A stretch of 64,000 nucleotides of DNA from the NCBI GenBank assembly GCA_036785325.1, contig JAXIVH010000029.1, positions 2,224,985 through 2,288,984 of the forward strand. The letters run 5' to 3'. This document shows, piece by piece, positions 1 through 12,150 of this stretch (position 1 is its first letter; each line of letters opens with the position of its first letter). The translations under genes and the position numbers were made by a program. The notes beneath the pieces were generated by a model that did not search any database, was not told the DNA's origin, and saw only the letters and a list, made by a program, of their open reading frames with translations. The DNA is from Urophycis tenuis (Eukaryota; Chordata; Actinopteri; Gadiformes; Phycidae).

Positions 1-2
1 AG

Positions 3-410
3 AAAACAGTTTTAAGTCTTGGCTGTCTTTTTGACTGTGATGTTGAGGACCTAAAACATGAGCTGTATCAGGCAAAGAAGGTCATTCAGAGAAAGGCACA
101 GTGTGGGACTGAACTATCCAGTATCCTGGATTTCACATCTTTTCTTGAACCATACAAAGAGGTTTTTCATCAGCTTTTTCGCTTGTGTCGGATAGCTATA
201 GCTTTGCCTGTTAGCAGTGCCAGTTGCGAGCGCAGCTTCTCAGCGCTTAAGCTGATAAAAAATCATTTGAGAACAACAATGAATGATGACAGGCTTAGCA
301 ATATTGGACTGCTTAGTATTGAGAGGAGGAGGGCAAGGTCATTGAACTTGGATGCTTTTGTTGAACGCTTCGCCCATCAACACCAAATCAGGCGTATTCA
401 GCTTTCATAA
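3..410 (+). pseudogene. hAT transposase C-terminal (dimerisation) fragment
   Basis: The frame is open from base 3 to a TAA at 408-410 and gives about 135 residues ending in IRRIQLS. It contains LPVSSASCERSFSALKLIK, the signature of the hAT C-terminal dimerisation domain (Ser-Ala-x-x-Glu-Arg-x-Phe-Ser), as in ZMYM1-like and THAP12-like transposase descendants. The reading frame enters from the left edge, so whether the full transposase is intact is unknown. A C-terminal part alone has no catalytic activity. It is called a transposon gene remnant, but it could be the end of an intact hAT open reading frame. Confidence 0.75.
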
Positions 411-558
411 TCCAGTAAATAATATGCACAAACTGTCTGTAACTGTAATATAACTGACATTTTCTGTAACTTTGATGTAATTCTCACATTAATGGCACAT
501 GTACAGGCAGGCTTGTGAATTGGTGTATAGTGAGACTGATTTGTTTAAGTGTATTTGT

Positions 559-770
559 ATTATTTGTGTTTGTGTCTAAACCAAAATTTGTACTATTTTA
601 TTTTATTCTTTTTATTTATTTATTTATTATTTAATTTAATTTTAATTTATATTTGTGTTTGTGTCTAAACCAAAATTTGTACTATTTTATTTTATTCTTT
701 TTATTTATTATTTAATTTAATTTTAATTTATATTTGTATTATTTGTGTTTGTGTCTATGTTGCTAGAGTT
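559..770. repeat. Tandemly duplicated AT-rich block inside the hAT 3' region
   Basis: Two copies of a block that starts TATTTGTGTTTGTGTCTAAA and continues into an AT-rich tail begin at about 559 and 649, a period of about 90 bases. A further partial copy follows near 730. It is a local duplication in the noncoding part of the element. Confidence 0.7.
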
Positions 771-1096
771 GCAATAAAGTTGTTCAAAACTACACACAAC
801 TGGTGGTTTCTGTCTCTGTAAGTTAACAAAAAGGTAGGCTTATACACCAATGAAACACATACCTAAGCCGACTGTTTATTATGATCTTAGACCGTGGGGA
901 ATTAAAAAAAATATAATTTCAGTGTGCCACCCTTCCACAGTCTGTGCCCCTAGCTTGCCCCCCCAAGAAAAAAATTCTAGACACGCCCCTGCTTGCAATC
1001 AACTCAGAATCATGAAAAACCCCTAGTTTGACCCCTCACAAGTTACTTAAAGCCAAATTTAACATTTTCGATTTTTCAAAAATCGGTTACAGGTAC

Positions 1097-1580
1097 CCCA
1101 ACTTTGTAGCCTGGAAATTCCCATGCTGCTTTGCGCGCGATTTCATTCTCACTGCAAAGACAGCCTGGAAACCACCGCCCTTATTTTCCCCTGAGTTAGG
1201 GAACCAATCACAGAACGGGGGGGGGGGGGCAGCAATACGATGACGACGTCTATGCACGACACCGAAGCTTGTAGCGTGTTAATCCAACATGGCAGCGGAC
1301 ACAACGTTACCATTCGATGCAGCTTTAGAAAGTGTATTAAGTAGCTTTTGTAGCAATTAATTTAATTTTAGTAGCTAATTTTTAGTAGCAATTGGCTATG
1401 AATCGCGCGCAAAGCAGCATGTGAAGAACCAGACGCCATTTGATAGACATTCGTAGCGCCCAATAAACGGCTCTAGGCATTCGTAAACCACACCTCAAAT
1501 ACGAGAAAATGCACACCTAGTTCCCAGACCACCATCTCATCGAGATGTGGATGCGTCAGCCAGGCTACCAACTTTGAGCA
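1097..1580. mobile_element. Inverted-repeat element (possible MITE)
   Basis: Bases 1118-1142 and 1401-1425 are inverted copies matching at 24 of 25 positions (core ATGCTGCTTTGCGCGCGATT). A shorter outer pair, GTAGCCTGG near 1107 and CCAGGCTAC near 1562, brackets them. A run of G lies inside. There is no coding content. This is probably a nonautonomous DNA transposon; the true termini are uncertain. Confidence 0.45.
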
Positions 1581-1845
1581 ATTTTTTAGGAGGTTTCCCA
1601 CGGGAGTTGAATTTCAACATTTTAAGACATGATATTACACACCTTCCTAAACACAATTGTGGAGAAATTTCTTGGTAAGGATTTAGTTCCCAGATTTTCA
1701 TATGTTGCCCTCACTAAACAATAAAAACGAAATGTGAATGCATGTATAGAAGAATGCTAAGAATGCATGAGTATGCTAGCGGATCATAAACGTTTAGTGG
1801 CGGCTGGCCCATAGGGGGCGCTGGCGCTCAACCCCACCAGCTGTT

Positions 1846-1985
1846 TTAGATTAGATTCAGATTAGATTCAACTTTATTGTCATTGTGCAGAGTACAAGTA
1901 CAGGGACAACGAAATGCAGTTGGTGTTCTAACCAGAAGTGCAAATGTGCAAGACATGAAAAGTGGCAGTGGTTATTAAAGTGGCG
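1846..1985. repeat. Dispersed repeat tail (LINE/SINE-like)
   Basis: The stretch contains two GATTAGATTCA repeats, then CAACTTTATTGTCATTGTGC and later ACGAAATGCAGTTGG. This combination recurs in fish genomes as the tail of interspersed retroelements. A related tail lies at 7328-7470. There is no open frame. Family assignment is from memory of the motif only. Confidence 0.45.
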
Positions 1986-2388
1986 GTAATACTGAAGTAG
2001 GAAAGTAGGACTGTTAAGGGGAAAAATATTTTTTGCATTTTTCTTTTAAATCAATGGCAGTTTTACTTAATAGTGTATGTGCATGCATGCAATTTAAATA
2101 ATTTGAACAACATTTTCACCAACTGATCTCATTAAACTGAATTTACACTGACAGACAGTGTATCATTCTCTCATGGGTCCCATCGGCAAAGTGCCCCTGA
2201 CCTGCAGCTAAACAGCCAATCTGGTTATGGTTGCTAGGGGGAAATTATGAATAATATACATACCATATACCCTGGTGGGGTGCTGGAAATGTAGCCCCAA
2301 CTGCTACGTAAAATGTGTGAAGGTTTAGGATTGATAAAGCTACATGAGGAGCCAGCGATAGTTTTTTTTTTCCGTAGTGCGACTCCCA

Positions 2389-2960
2389 AGCTTTTTCCCA
2401 ATTCAGGGGCTGCATCCTTGAAAGCACGCATTTGAAGACCGATTACATCACGCCGCCGAAGGCTGTCCCAATTCCAAGGCTCCTTCAAATGCGGCCTTCT
2501 TTTCCCTCTTTTTGGAGGATGCACCGCAAGTATCCTTCACGGCCTCCTATATCCCAAGAACCTTTGTGCGCCGCTGTTTAGTGCCAGTAAAATGACAATG
2601 GCGACACCAATCGGCGATGAATTTACATTTAAATGTAAATATTGGGTTTTCATATTTCATTACTTTTACTTATTACTACTTCAACTTTTACTAATTACTT
2701 ATATATTACTACTTGTATTATCCCTGCTTTTTTCCAGACTGTAAAATTCTCTCCACCAGCAGAGCAATTATTATTTTTTTTTTTTAATTGTCGATGTCTA
2801 ACATCTTGTCCTCTTTTCTTTCTTCTGTTTGTTTTTTGCTAGACTGTCTCCTTTAACAACGGTTTATGCGGCCTTTGAAGGTCCCAAAGAAGGAGTCGCC
2901 ATCGAAGGCCGCGAAGGCCACGTCATTTGAACGATGCAACCCCTCAATTGGGACACAGCT
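2389..2960. mobile_element. MITE-like element with about 30-bp terminal inverted repeats
   Basis: The left end (AGCTTTTTCCCAATTCAGGG from 2389) and the reverse complement of the right end (AGCTGTGTCCCAATTGAGGG from 2960) are near-identical and continue into GCTGCATCCTT / GTTGCATCGTT. The interior is about 570 bases without a transposase frame but with several internal copies of a TCCCAATT-type motif. It is best read as a nonautonomous DNA transposon. Confidence 0.55.
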
Positions 2961-2999
2961 CCATACTCTGTCCTTCACTACAGGGGCTCTTGAACTCCT

Positions 3000-3500
3000 T
3001 TGACAACCGGAGTTCAAGAGCAGCTTCCACCAAGTTCGGTGAAATCATTACTTATGTACGCTTTTGCGAGACAGACGATGGAGGAAAAACTTCTCGTTAG
3101 GGAGCTTGGAGCCGACAAGCCTGAAATCAACATTTCCCAGCAAATCAAGGTGAAAGATAAATGTTACAAACTGAGTTTTTGTCGGAGCTAGTTCAACCGT
3201 AAGACGTGGCTGGCAGGCTGTGGAGCCACCAATGCACCTTCTGTTTTCCCTGTATCCTCTTCAGAAGTGACTAATGTGATTCGACTTGGACAAAGACTGG
3301 ACTAACTGACTTAAAGCACCTCTCCGAACGGATCAAGATGCATGATAGAGTCAAAGTTCACATGGAAAACTGCTTAAAGCTAGCTGTGTTCAGAAAGTTT
3401 AGCATGGCAACGCAGCTAGATGATGGGCACCGCATTGCTGTGAGGAGGCACAATGAAGAGGTAGATAAAAACCGTAATATAATATTACGGTTCTATAATA
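3000..3500 (+). pseudogene. hAT transposase N-terminal fragment (TTF-type zinc finger region), broken
   Basis: Conceptual translation across frames gives KTWLAGCGATNAPSVFPC near 3200 and LKHLSERIKMHDRVKVHMEN near 3310-3370. These resemble the TTF-type zinc finger and following region of ZMYM1-like hAT transposases. Stops and frameshifts separate the pieces (for example the TAG at about 3189). It lies after, not before, the C-terminal fragment at 3-410 on the same strand, so it belongs to another insertion. Confidence 0.55.
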
Positions 3501-3779
3501 TGACATGCCATTGCATGTCTCAGGCTGTGACATGCAATGACAAATGTATGGCACTGATGCTGTTTTCTCCAAGTAAATTTTGCATTTTTTCTTGATTAGA
3601 GTGGGTATTAAAATCATCTGTTTCTGTTTAATTTTCGAAAATAACTTGGTTCTAAATTATTTGTATATGTTATATTTTAATAGGAAAAGTTCTGTTTCAT
3701 TCTCTCTTCTCGACCCACACACCCACACCTTAGACACGCCCCCCTCCACTCACTCACTCACTGTTGATTTATAACAAAG

Positions 3780-4507
3780 AACATAAAAGTGTCCGTAGTC
3801 TAAGAATCACCCTTGTATAGATTCAGCTGAAATCATACCCTTGTGAATTTATCTCTTGATTGTATTGTTTAGTATTTGATAGCATAGTCTAATATAGCTG
3901 TACATTTTTACTTTTTCTGTGAAACTGGAAACTGTTAAATTAAATTATTATTGTGGAACTGTAGTCATTTTCCGACTGTTCATTTGAATGCTTATGCTAG
4001 TTTAGGCAGGGAGATCTGTTGGCACACCAGCCCCACCAAAAAAAAAAAATCTCCAGCCATAGGTACTATTATGCGTGTTAATTGTGCTATGTAATGCTAT
4101 ATGCACTATATATTACACTGCATTATAGCACACAGTATTTATTTAGCTGACACTTTTGTCCAACACCATTAAGTGCATTCAACAATGACGATACAAGCCC
4201 CAAAGTGCAAGAATCACTCGAGTACATACAATTCAATAAATAATCAAGTACCTTTAAGTGCTACTACATAAGAAAAAAAATATATATATATTTCTTTATT
4301 TTTAAATGGCCAACATGCAGTCTAAAACAATTTTTTTCAGCTTGTGGTGAAGGATGGGTAGAGTTTCAGCTATCATGAAGTCTTGTTTCACCATTGTGAA
4401 GCCAGGAAAGCGAACAATCGAGATGTTGTTGACATACTGTATATTGAACAAAAGACATAAGCAACTCGATGTGGCCTGAGATACACATGCTACCAAGCCT
4501 GCGGGCA
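3780..4507. other. Non-genic stretch with a dispersed-repeat trace
   Basis: No credible coding frame. It is AT-rich. Around 4139-4210, GCTGACACTTTTGTCCAACACC resembles a common fish dispersed repeat that also appears, better preserved, at 58146-58318. Confidence 0.4.
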
Positions 4508-5771
4508 CGATGCATATTCACCTGGACTCCGCAGGAACCTACGCCAGGAGGATCCTGTTTGTGGATTTCAGCTCCGCCTTTAACACCATTATCCCAGCTC
4601 TGCTACAGGACAAGCTCTCCCAGCTGCAAGTGCCTGACTCCACCTGCAGGTGGATTACGAACTTCCTTTCTGACACGAGGCAGCATGTGAAGCTGGGAAA
4701 ACACACCTCTGTCTCAGTCCATCAGCGCCGGTTCCCCTCTACTCTTCTCCTTGTACACAAACAGCTGCTACTCCAGTCACCAGTCCATTAAGCTCCTGAA
4801 GTTCGCGGACGATACCACTCATTGGACTCATCTGTGGTGGGGATGAGTCCGCTTACAGGTGGGAGGTTGACCATCTGGTTACAAGGTGTAGTCAGAACAA
4901 CCTGGCACTCAATGCTGTGAAGACAGTGGAGATGGTTGTGGTCTTCAGAAAGAACCCAGCCCCACTCACCCCCATCACCCAGAGAGACTCCCCAGTCGAC
5001 ACTGCAAAGTCCTTCCGCTTCCTGGGAACTGTCATCTCCCAGGATCTAAAGTGGGAGCGGAACATCGGCTCCCTCATCAAAAAAGCCCAGCAGAGGATGT
5101 ACTTCCTGCGGCAGTTGAGGAAATTCAACCTGTCAAAGATGATGATGGTGCACTTCTACACCGCCATCATCGAATCCATCCTCACCTCCTCCATCCCCAT
5201 CTGGTACACTGCTGCCACTGCCAAGGACAAGGGCAGACTGCAGCGTGTCATTCGCTCTGCGGAGAAGGTGATCGGCTGCAATCTGCCATCGCTCCAGGAC
5301 CTGTACACCTCCAGGACCCTGAGGCGTGCAGGTAAGATTATGGCCGACCCCTCCCACCCCGGTCACAAACTCTTTGAGTCACTCCCCTCTGGCAGGAGGC
5401 TGCGGTCCATCAGGACCAAAACCTCACGCCACAAAAACAGCTTCTTCCCGTCTGCAGCCGGCCTCATCAACAAGGCCCGGACCCCCCGCTGACACGGACC
5501 CTTATCCCCCCACAGTCACCACACTTCACATTTAGTTATTATTAACAGATATATTGCCCATATTTTAGCACATATTGCACATACTGTATATTGTATACTG
5601 TACTGCACAGATTGTATACTGTAAATATTGTTATTTCTATTATATTTTTTACTTTATTTATTTACTACCGCAGTGGTTCCATTTTACTTTTTAATTGCGC
5701 ACCAATACACAACAGCAAATTCCTTGTATGTAAAAATACTTGGCAATAAATCAATCCTGATTCCTGATTCT
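4508..5771 (+). pseudogene. Truncated LINE (CR1/L2/Rex1-like) reverse transcriptase and 3' tail
   Basis: The sequence starts mid-domain with FVDFSSAFNTIIPALLQDKL (RT palm). It continues in another frame with LKFADDTT (about 4798-4820), then a long frame from about 4917 to 5492 (TAV-type ending NKARTPR) carrying SFRFLGTVISQDLKWERNI and ESILTSSIPIWY. Deletions shift the frame between 4791 and 4917, and no endonuclease domain is present, so it is a dead 5'-truncated copy. The FADD catalytic pair survives. It ends in a short CTGATTC-type tail after AATAAATCAATC, as in CR1/L2 families. Confidence 0.85.
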
Positions 5772-7327
5772 TCTGAAGAAATATTCAGTAATGACTGAAT
5801 TACCTGAGATAATTAACATGGGTTCATGCCGTTCAAACTCACTCAGGACCCAGAAGGAAGCTCCTGCAGTCTGGAGGCAGGGGAGCCACCACAGGTAAAT
5901 TGTATTTATTGTTATTTATCATTAGTTAAGTGCTGGTTGACCTCTAATTGACCTCTTTTCTTATCAAATACCTCACCTACAGAGAAGCTGCTGAACAAAG
6001 GGCTGCACCTAGAAGAATGAACAGTTTACCCAAGTGTTTTAAATCTCTCTTCGAACCACAAATTTCAAACGGTTCAGTAGATATGTTTTCTCTGTCTAAA
6101 CAGAGTAGGAGCAGTCGTAAGAGAGATGTAGACAACCGTGTTTCAAAACCACCTCTGGATGTGTAGTGCGCTACTTAAAATCTAAATTGACTAGCGCCTT
6201 GTGATTTCTCTTGTGTAAATGGGGCCTTGTGGTTAGTACCAGGAAAATACCACAACGTCATTACAAGGACACTGTCCCATCATTGGGAAATAATCCACTG
6301 TGGCATTGGTAAGCAACTTTGCCTTGACCGCATTCCCACCCTCAAACCAAGCCTACATTATTTTCCAATAACACGAAAGCCCAGAAGGATTTATTCCACT
6401 TCAGCCAAGTTACCAACCGTGAGAAGACATTTGTAACAATATTATAGGATTGTTATTGAGTTAACCAGCTGACATTAAGTTTTCTTCAGGTGTGCTTTGA
6501 GCATATTGTTTTCTTCATTGTCAGGCAAATATGTGGTCGACAATTCTCCTTGACCTTGTTTTTAATGTTATATTTGTAGTGAATTGATTGTTCAATTAGT
6601 TTATTGAAAACTAATGCCCCTTGGAACGTTTTTGACCAATCAGAATCAAGCATTCAACAATGATAGGGTATAAACACATTAAAGGTTTGAGTAATTGAAT
6701 CTTACATGATTTTAATACAGCATGAAATGCAATTATTCTTATCTACCAACCCCTTCTTCTTGGCTCGGTCAATGATGTTTGCAAAGATGGTGCTGAACCT
6801 ATGGAGGCCCAAAATGGACATATTAAATTTAAGTTAAGTTTTAATTAGCATTGGGTACGGTGAGATCCTATAACTTTAAGTCAATAACTGAATAATACAT
6901 TTAACAACATTTACTCTTTCATTATCTCTCACCAGAGATACTCCAGATCTGAATGTTATTAATAAATTATAATTAACAATCACTTGGTATAAGTAGCTAG
7001 CCTATGGACATTAAGTACAAATACCAAATAAACAGTAACATATGCCATTCAGTACATATATGGTATATAAAGGCGTAGCACAAGCTAGTTCAATAAAAAG
7101 CTAAATGAAAAACAGAAAGTTTGTTAGCATAGCATTAACATTTCACATGCAGGTCATTGGTAAAATGCTATGGCGATTAGCGCCTTACCGCAAGTAAAAT
7201 ATGATTACATGTTTTGTTCACAATAAATACATGTAGGCCTACCGTCTCTTGTATCCTTTATCTATATATTTATTAAATTATCTCCATCTATATGTACGTG
7301 TGCTTCATTTTGAGTCTTGAGATATCA
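5772..7327. other. Non-genic, AT-rich
   Basis: Short open frames only, none with recognisable domains or splice context. There is no clear repeat boundary. Confidence 0.5.
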
Positions 7328-7470
7328 AAAGTCAAAGTCAAAATCAAAGTGAACTTTATTGTGAATTGCACCATGCAATTAGTGCAAGTAATTACAAGAG
7401 GATCAAAATTGCATTTCCCCATACTCCAAATGTGCAAGTAACATTTTAACACACAACATATAACATAATG
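7328..7470. repeat. Dispersed repeat tail (LINE/SINE-like)
   Basis: AAAGTGAACTTTATTGTGAA followed by GCATTTCCCC and a GTGCAAGTAAC end resembles the fish retroelement tail seen at 1846-1985. No coding content. Confidence 0.4.
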
Positions 7471-7699
7471 GTGCACACAAATGTAACAAATAAACACAAC
7501 ATACACAGATAGACAGTGGGCACACATACAGTATACTGCATTCACATATACAGAATAGAATATTCACAGTGTGCCAGAGTTTGATTCAGTTTTGAGGTAT
7601 GTTACTGAAGGTGCAATAATAAAAAAAGGTGCAATATAGCAAGTGCAAAGTGCAGAATAGCAGTATGGAGATACATATGTATGTAGACATGTATGGTAA

Positions 7700-8060
7700 A
7701 CATTCTTTCACTGAGATGCACCGACACAGGAAATCATTCCTGTCTGTGGTCATCAAACTATACAACACCTCCATCTGAGAGTCAGCCACCCCCTCTCTTT
7801 AAGTGGTCACTTATCACTTCAGTGGTCACTTTATAACTTGGACTTTCAGACTTCACTTACCTTTATGCTCCTTCTTTGTGTATGCTATTTACTTTCTATT
7901 GTGTTTTTATGCTTACATTTATGTATATTTATGTAAATCTGTATACTATGTATATTTAAATTTTACTTCTATACTGTTTTTCTTTTCCCTTTAACATTCA
8001 ACTGGAGTATTTGTAACAAATACAATTTCCCTCAGGGATCAATAGTCTGTCTGTATGATG
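7700..8060 (+). mobile_element. LINE 3' end (C-terminal codons plus 3' UTR)
   Basis: A short frame ends HRHRKSFLSVVIKLYNTSI then stop (about 7717-7780), the usual C-terminus of a fish non-LTR element. A 3' UTR follows, ending ACAATTTCCCTCAGGGATCA and then a degenerate TCTG tail. The same 3' end occurs at 41926-42042. Strongly 5' truncated. Confidence 0.65.
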
Positions 8061-8140
8061 TTGTGCATATAAGAGCATAGTATAGGCCTTGAGATTAAAT
8101 TATTTTAACATTCAGTTGGTCTTGGCTGTCATGCTCATGT

Positions 8141-8930
8141 TCAAATGTTCTTGTACTCAATGTACTTGAGTGAGTTGAGTGGTCTGATGGCCTCTGGGGA
8201 AAAGCTTCTGCTGAGTGGTCCTGTACCGCATGCTGCGGTAATGCTTGCCAGATGGTCGAAGGGTGAACCGTTTGTCTGTTGGGTGGGTGGTAATGTGAAA
8301 ATATTTTTGGTGATATTGGTGGCTCTTTTGAGGCAGCAGGATGGGTACAGGTCCTGGATGGATGATTGGGCTGATCTGGTGATCTTCTCTGCTGTCCTCA
8401 CCATCCTTTGTAGGGCCTTCTGGTCAGCAACAAGGCAGCTGCCATACCAGACTGAGAGGCTGCTGGTGAGGATGCTCTCAATAGCACCCCTTTTAAAAGG
8501 TGGTGAGGGCAGAAGGGGGGAGGTTAGCTCTTCTCAACCGGCGAAGGAAGTGGAGGCGTTGCTGTGCCTTCTTGACTAGGGACGTGGTGTTTGTGGACCA
8601 CGTCAGGTCTTCTGTGATATGCACCCCCAGGAACTTGGTGGTGCTGTGGAGTCACAAACTCCACAGCACTGTCATTGATGGTGAGTGGGGTGTGTGGCAT
8701 GTATTTCCTCCTGAAGTCCAGTTATTTATTTGGTTTTATTGACGTTGAGTTGAAGATTATTGATGTCACACCAGTTGATGAGTAGAAAGTACCTCCTCTC
8801 AGAGTTGTCATTGTTGCTGATGAGGCCCACCACTGTTGTTTCATCTGCGAACTTGATGTGGTTTGATTGTGTCTGGCACAACAGTCATGTATTATCAGTG
8901 TGAACAGCAGAGGGCTCAACACACCGCCGT
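8141..8930 (-). pseudogene. Degenerate LINE reverse transcriptase fragment
   Basis: On the minus strand the copy begins abruptly at LSPLLFTL near 8920. It passes through HIKFADETTVVGL (the catalytic FADD has become FADE) and ends with VRTAEKI and PEAIRPLNS near 8150. Frameshifts break the frame. It is a CR1/L2-type relative of the 4508-5771 copy in opposite orientation and is not functional. Confidence 0.75.
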
Positions 8931-9714
8931 CTAGTCAAACTACCAATAAGTTGTTATTATTCAAGGGTTTGTGAGATGTTATATAATACATGACCTAATA
9001 TGAATATCAAAGCGACTCAATTAAATAGTACTCTTTTTATCCTAATAGTGCGTTTAATCCAGAAAAAAACTTTTACTTGTACGTTATAGGGCAGTCTTGG
9101 CCTCTTCAATATGGCGTGGACATTGACATGTCAACGGATAATGCGGTGTCTCTGTACATATGTCGATGTATGTACTGCATAGGGCCGTACGAAAATACAA
9201 CCAACATACAAACAACCAAAATAAATAATACGCCTCATACTGCATTTACAATAAAGCATAATAATGAACATAATATAAACATAATAAATGAACAGGACAA
9301 TATGAAATCAGATACATATAAAAATAAATGTAATGTTATTTACTAATTTGACACATATATTCATGAATCTACTTATTTCTAATTACGTCCCTTTAGGTCG
9401 AGGATGATTAGTAAGTTTTGCAGGCTCCAGCGATCAGCAAGGAGATGAACAATAAGGTGAAAGACTGTAGGCCTATGTGTTGATTGGCATGGTTTGCCAG
9501 AGGTACTTATTTAGAACAGCATTTCGAAGACACATCACTTACGTAGCCTATACTTTGTGAATACTATTTTTGAGACACTTGTGTTAAGATGATCAATATT
9601 TAATTATATAAAATAACAAGCCATCACAGGTAGGGTTGTTGTGTTTTCTTTATTGTTAATTCTCATGGTCATGTGCTGATTGCCTTTTATCCACAAAGAC
9701 TTGACCGTGTACTA
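8931..9714. other. Non-genic stretch
   Basis: AT-rich with no credible frame, RNA gene or repeat structure that I can identify. Confidence 0.5.
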
Positions 9715-9880
9715 GTGTTGTAGTACTCAAGTCCGGTCTTGGACTCGAGACCAGTCTCGAGACAATTTTTTGCTTACTCTGTCTCGTCTCGGTCTCGAAA
9801 GCAAAAACACCCGGCCTTGACCTTCATTGGAAGGAGGCGGACTCGTAATTTGAGACTGAGACAACGAGACCAGCCACCCC

Positions 9881-9919
<39 letters not shown>

Positions 9920-10365
9920 TTCATGGTATATTCTAAAATATGAACCATTACAAATATTCGTATTTCAATAATAATTTAAAAAAAAAAAAAAAGAAGATAT
10001 AATTGACTGCCTGGTGTGAAAATATATCCCATGGTGTTATGCTGTGCAGCAACGGTTTTGAGAGATATTGATACTATATATTTATATATATATATATTGT
10101 TCAGAGAAGAAGTTTAGTAGACAAGTGTGTGTCCCTATAGCGAACAATCCCCACTCTACCCTTTGTGAATGTAACGGTATGTAACGGTATAATATGATAC
10201 TTGGGTGATGTTAAACGTAAGTGAATCATGAAAATCTGCTGTTTTTGATCGGTCTCGACTCCTTTAAGACTCGGTCTTGACTCGGTCTCGGCTGCATTTA
10301 AAAAACGGTCTCGGTCTCGACTCGGACTCGACATATGCGGTCTCGTTCCCATCACTACCGTGTAG
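9715..10365. repeat. GTCTCG-rich dispersed repeat with internal C-run
   Basis: Both ends are built of repeated GGTCTCG / CTCGAGAC / ACTCGG motifs (9730-9870 and 10247-10350) in roughly inverted arrangement around AT-rich sequence, a run of about 30 C (9882-9916) and a poly-A. This is a recurrent fish interspersed repeat, probably a nonautonomous DNA element. The family name is not certain. Confidence 0.5.
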
Positions 10366-11350
10366 CCTACCTGCTCACTTTGAAAAGAGAAATCTCCCCA
10401 TGACGAATATGTAGCCTACATTTGTATGATAGCAATGCTATACTGTGTGTGGCGTGGTAGTATTCTTTTGTTGGAGTCAAACCCAAAAAAATAATAGTTG
10501 CATTATGCGTGATTTGATTTTAGTATTCCCCAAAATAAGGTTTATTTAGGAGAATATAGATTGTGTTTCATTGCCACATATTTTGTTAGTACAAAAAAGC
10601 CTCTCTGGTCACACATCTTTCTAGAAAGCAAGAAACGTCTGTCACTGTGTCTGTGGCTCGCATATCGCGCTGACGGTTTGGATATGGGTTGAGCATGGCA
10701 CGATAGTGTGCATCCTTGACTTAAGTTTTTTGGAGTCATTTCAATTTTCGCTTAATTTTCACACTACGGTCATGGACACTTGCTACGGACGGGCGTGACT
10801 TACGGGACGGGGACCGGCGAAGAATAGCACAGACGTGGAAAAACACCTTCAATCTTCTTTCAACTGTGGATGTTTATATTTGTAGCCTCTCGCCTGGGTG
10901 TAGCTGTAGCCTACGCTTGATGTCCTCCATGTCGCAGTAATCTAATCTGTAAGTAGTATTTATTAAGTTTCACCACGCTGTTCTCATCTGCTCATCATGT
11001 TCACTGACATGGCTACATGGTCTAATATTGTATTTCATTTTAATTTAAGAAAGCATGGCATTAGTAGTAATCAGATTGAAGTTACATCCAAGTCACTGTG
11101 CGTTACTATTTTTCATATAATCAGGTTGTTGCAGAGACAGACCCACCTCTTCATTCTTCAGCTGAGTTGAACATCACGGCTAGGCTACGCTCTGACAAAA
11201 CGTCTTTCTCCAGTCCCGTTAGCATCAGGTTCATCAGCATCATCAGGTTCAAATGCTTAAAGCAATCTAGGCTACCAAAAGTTTAGTCTTCCGTTCAAAA
11301 TGTTTGGTAAAGGCATCTACACACCAACCCAACGTCGCCGTCGGTGGTAT

Positions 11351-11388
11351 CTTTTGTGCCGATTCCACACGTTGAATCGGCACAAAAG
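11351..11388. repeat. Perfect 15-bp inverted repeat (hairpin)
   Basis: CTTTTGTGCCGATTC (11351-11365) and its exact reverse complement (11374-11388) flank an 8-base loop. Weaker GTCGG/CCGAC pairing extends the stem outward. Confidence 0.75.
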
Positions 11389-11513
11389 CTATGGCCGACG
11401 TCGAGGTGCTGTGTCGATGGCGCCAGCGGTAGCTCTTGCGCCAATGAAACATGTGTTTATAGGCCACGTTTCGGCGATGAATGACAGAATTCCATTATGG
11501 CAAGCTTTGTAAA

Positions 11514-11661
11514 CATTTTATTATTCACAAGGCTATGGCAAGCCTTTTTAACATTTTATTATTCACAAGGCTATGGCAAGCCTTTTTAACATGTTATTAT
11601 TCACAAGGCTATGGCAAGCCTTTTTAACATTTTATTATTCACAAGGCTATGGCAAGCCATT
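11514..11661. repeat. 38-bp tandem repeat, about 4 copies
   Basis: Units begin CATTTTATTATTCACAAGGC at 11514, 11552, 11590 and 11628, spaced exactly 38 bases apart, with one T-to-G change in copy three. Confidence 0.93.
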
Positions 11662-12104
11662 GAAGCCACATAGGCCTACATACATGAAAAATCTACTCAA
11701 GCTCCCACTTTTCTATAGGAATACATACTTCCTATGGGCACTGCAAGTTTAGCAAATTGATGGTACATTGTTATGTATCCAGCACATGATCTTTTGAGTG
11801 TGCCTATTCCTCCGTGTTCAGCAATAAATACAACAAATAAATATGTTCAACAAGAATGCAGCAGGAAACAAAAGGGGAAAGTAGCCACGCATTTACAAAA
11901 AAAGAACATGTTCTTTATTATTCCGTTTTTTGTCAATGATAACAGGCCTACCAGGGGGTCAGGGAGTCGTAACATGTTTCATGCAGTTCACGAAAACACA
12001 GCAAGCGGACCGACGCGGGCGTTTACGGATTGCTTCGTGGGCCGTATGTACAGTACCGGCGGACCAAACGTATGATTCGGAAAGTGTTATGGTGGAAAAA
12101 TGCA

Positions 12105-12109
12105 CAAAA

Positions 12110-12148
<39 letters not shown>

Positions 12149-12150
12149 AA
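12105..12150. repeat. (AAAT)n microsatellite
   Basis: About eleven uninterrupted AAAT units, followed by a short A-run. Confidence 0.95.

Larger units (their letters stand above)
1..991 (+). mobile_element. hAT DNA transposon, 3' part (5' end outside window)
   Basis: The left 410 bases encode the C-terminal end of a hAT transposase. The element appears to end at base 991, where TCTAGACACGCCCCTG is the reverse complement of CAGGGGCGTGTCTAGA, a terminal inverted repeat typical of fish hAT elements. Between gene and terminus are AT-rich sequence, a duplicated block (559-770) and an AATAAA at about 771. The other terminus lies outside the window, so target duplication and age cannot be judged. 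Confidence 0.72.
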
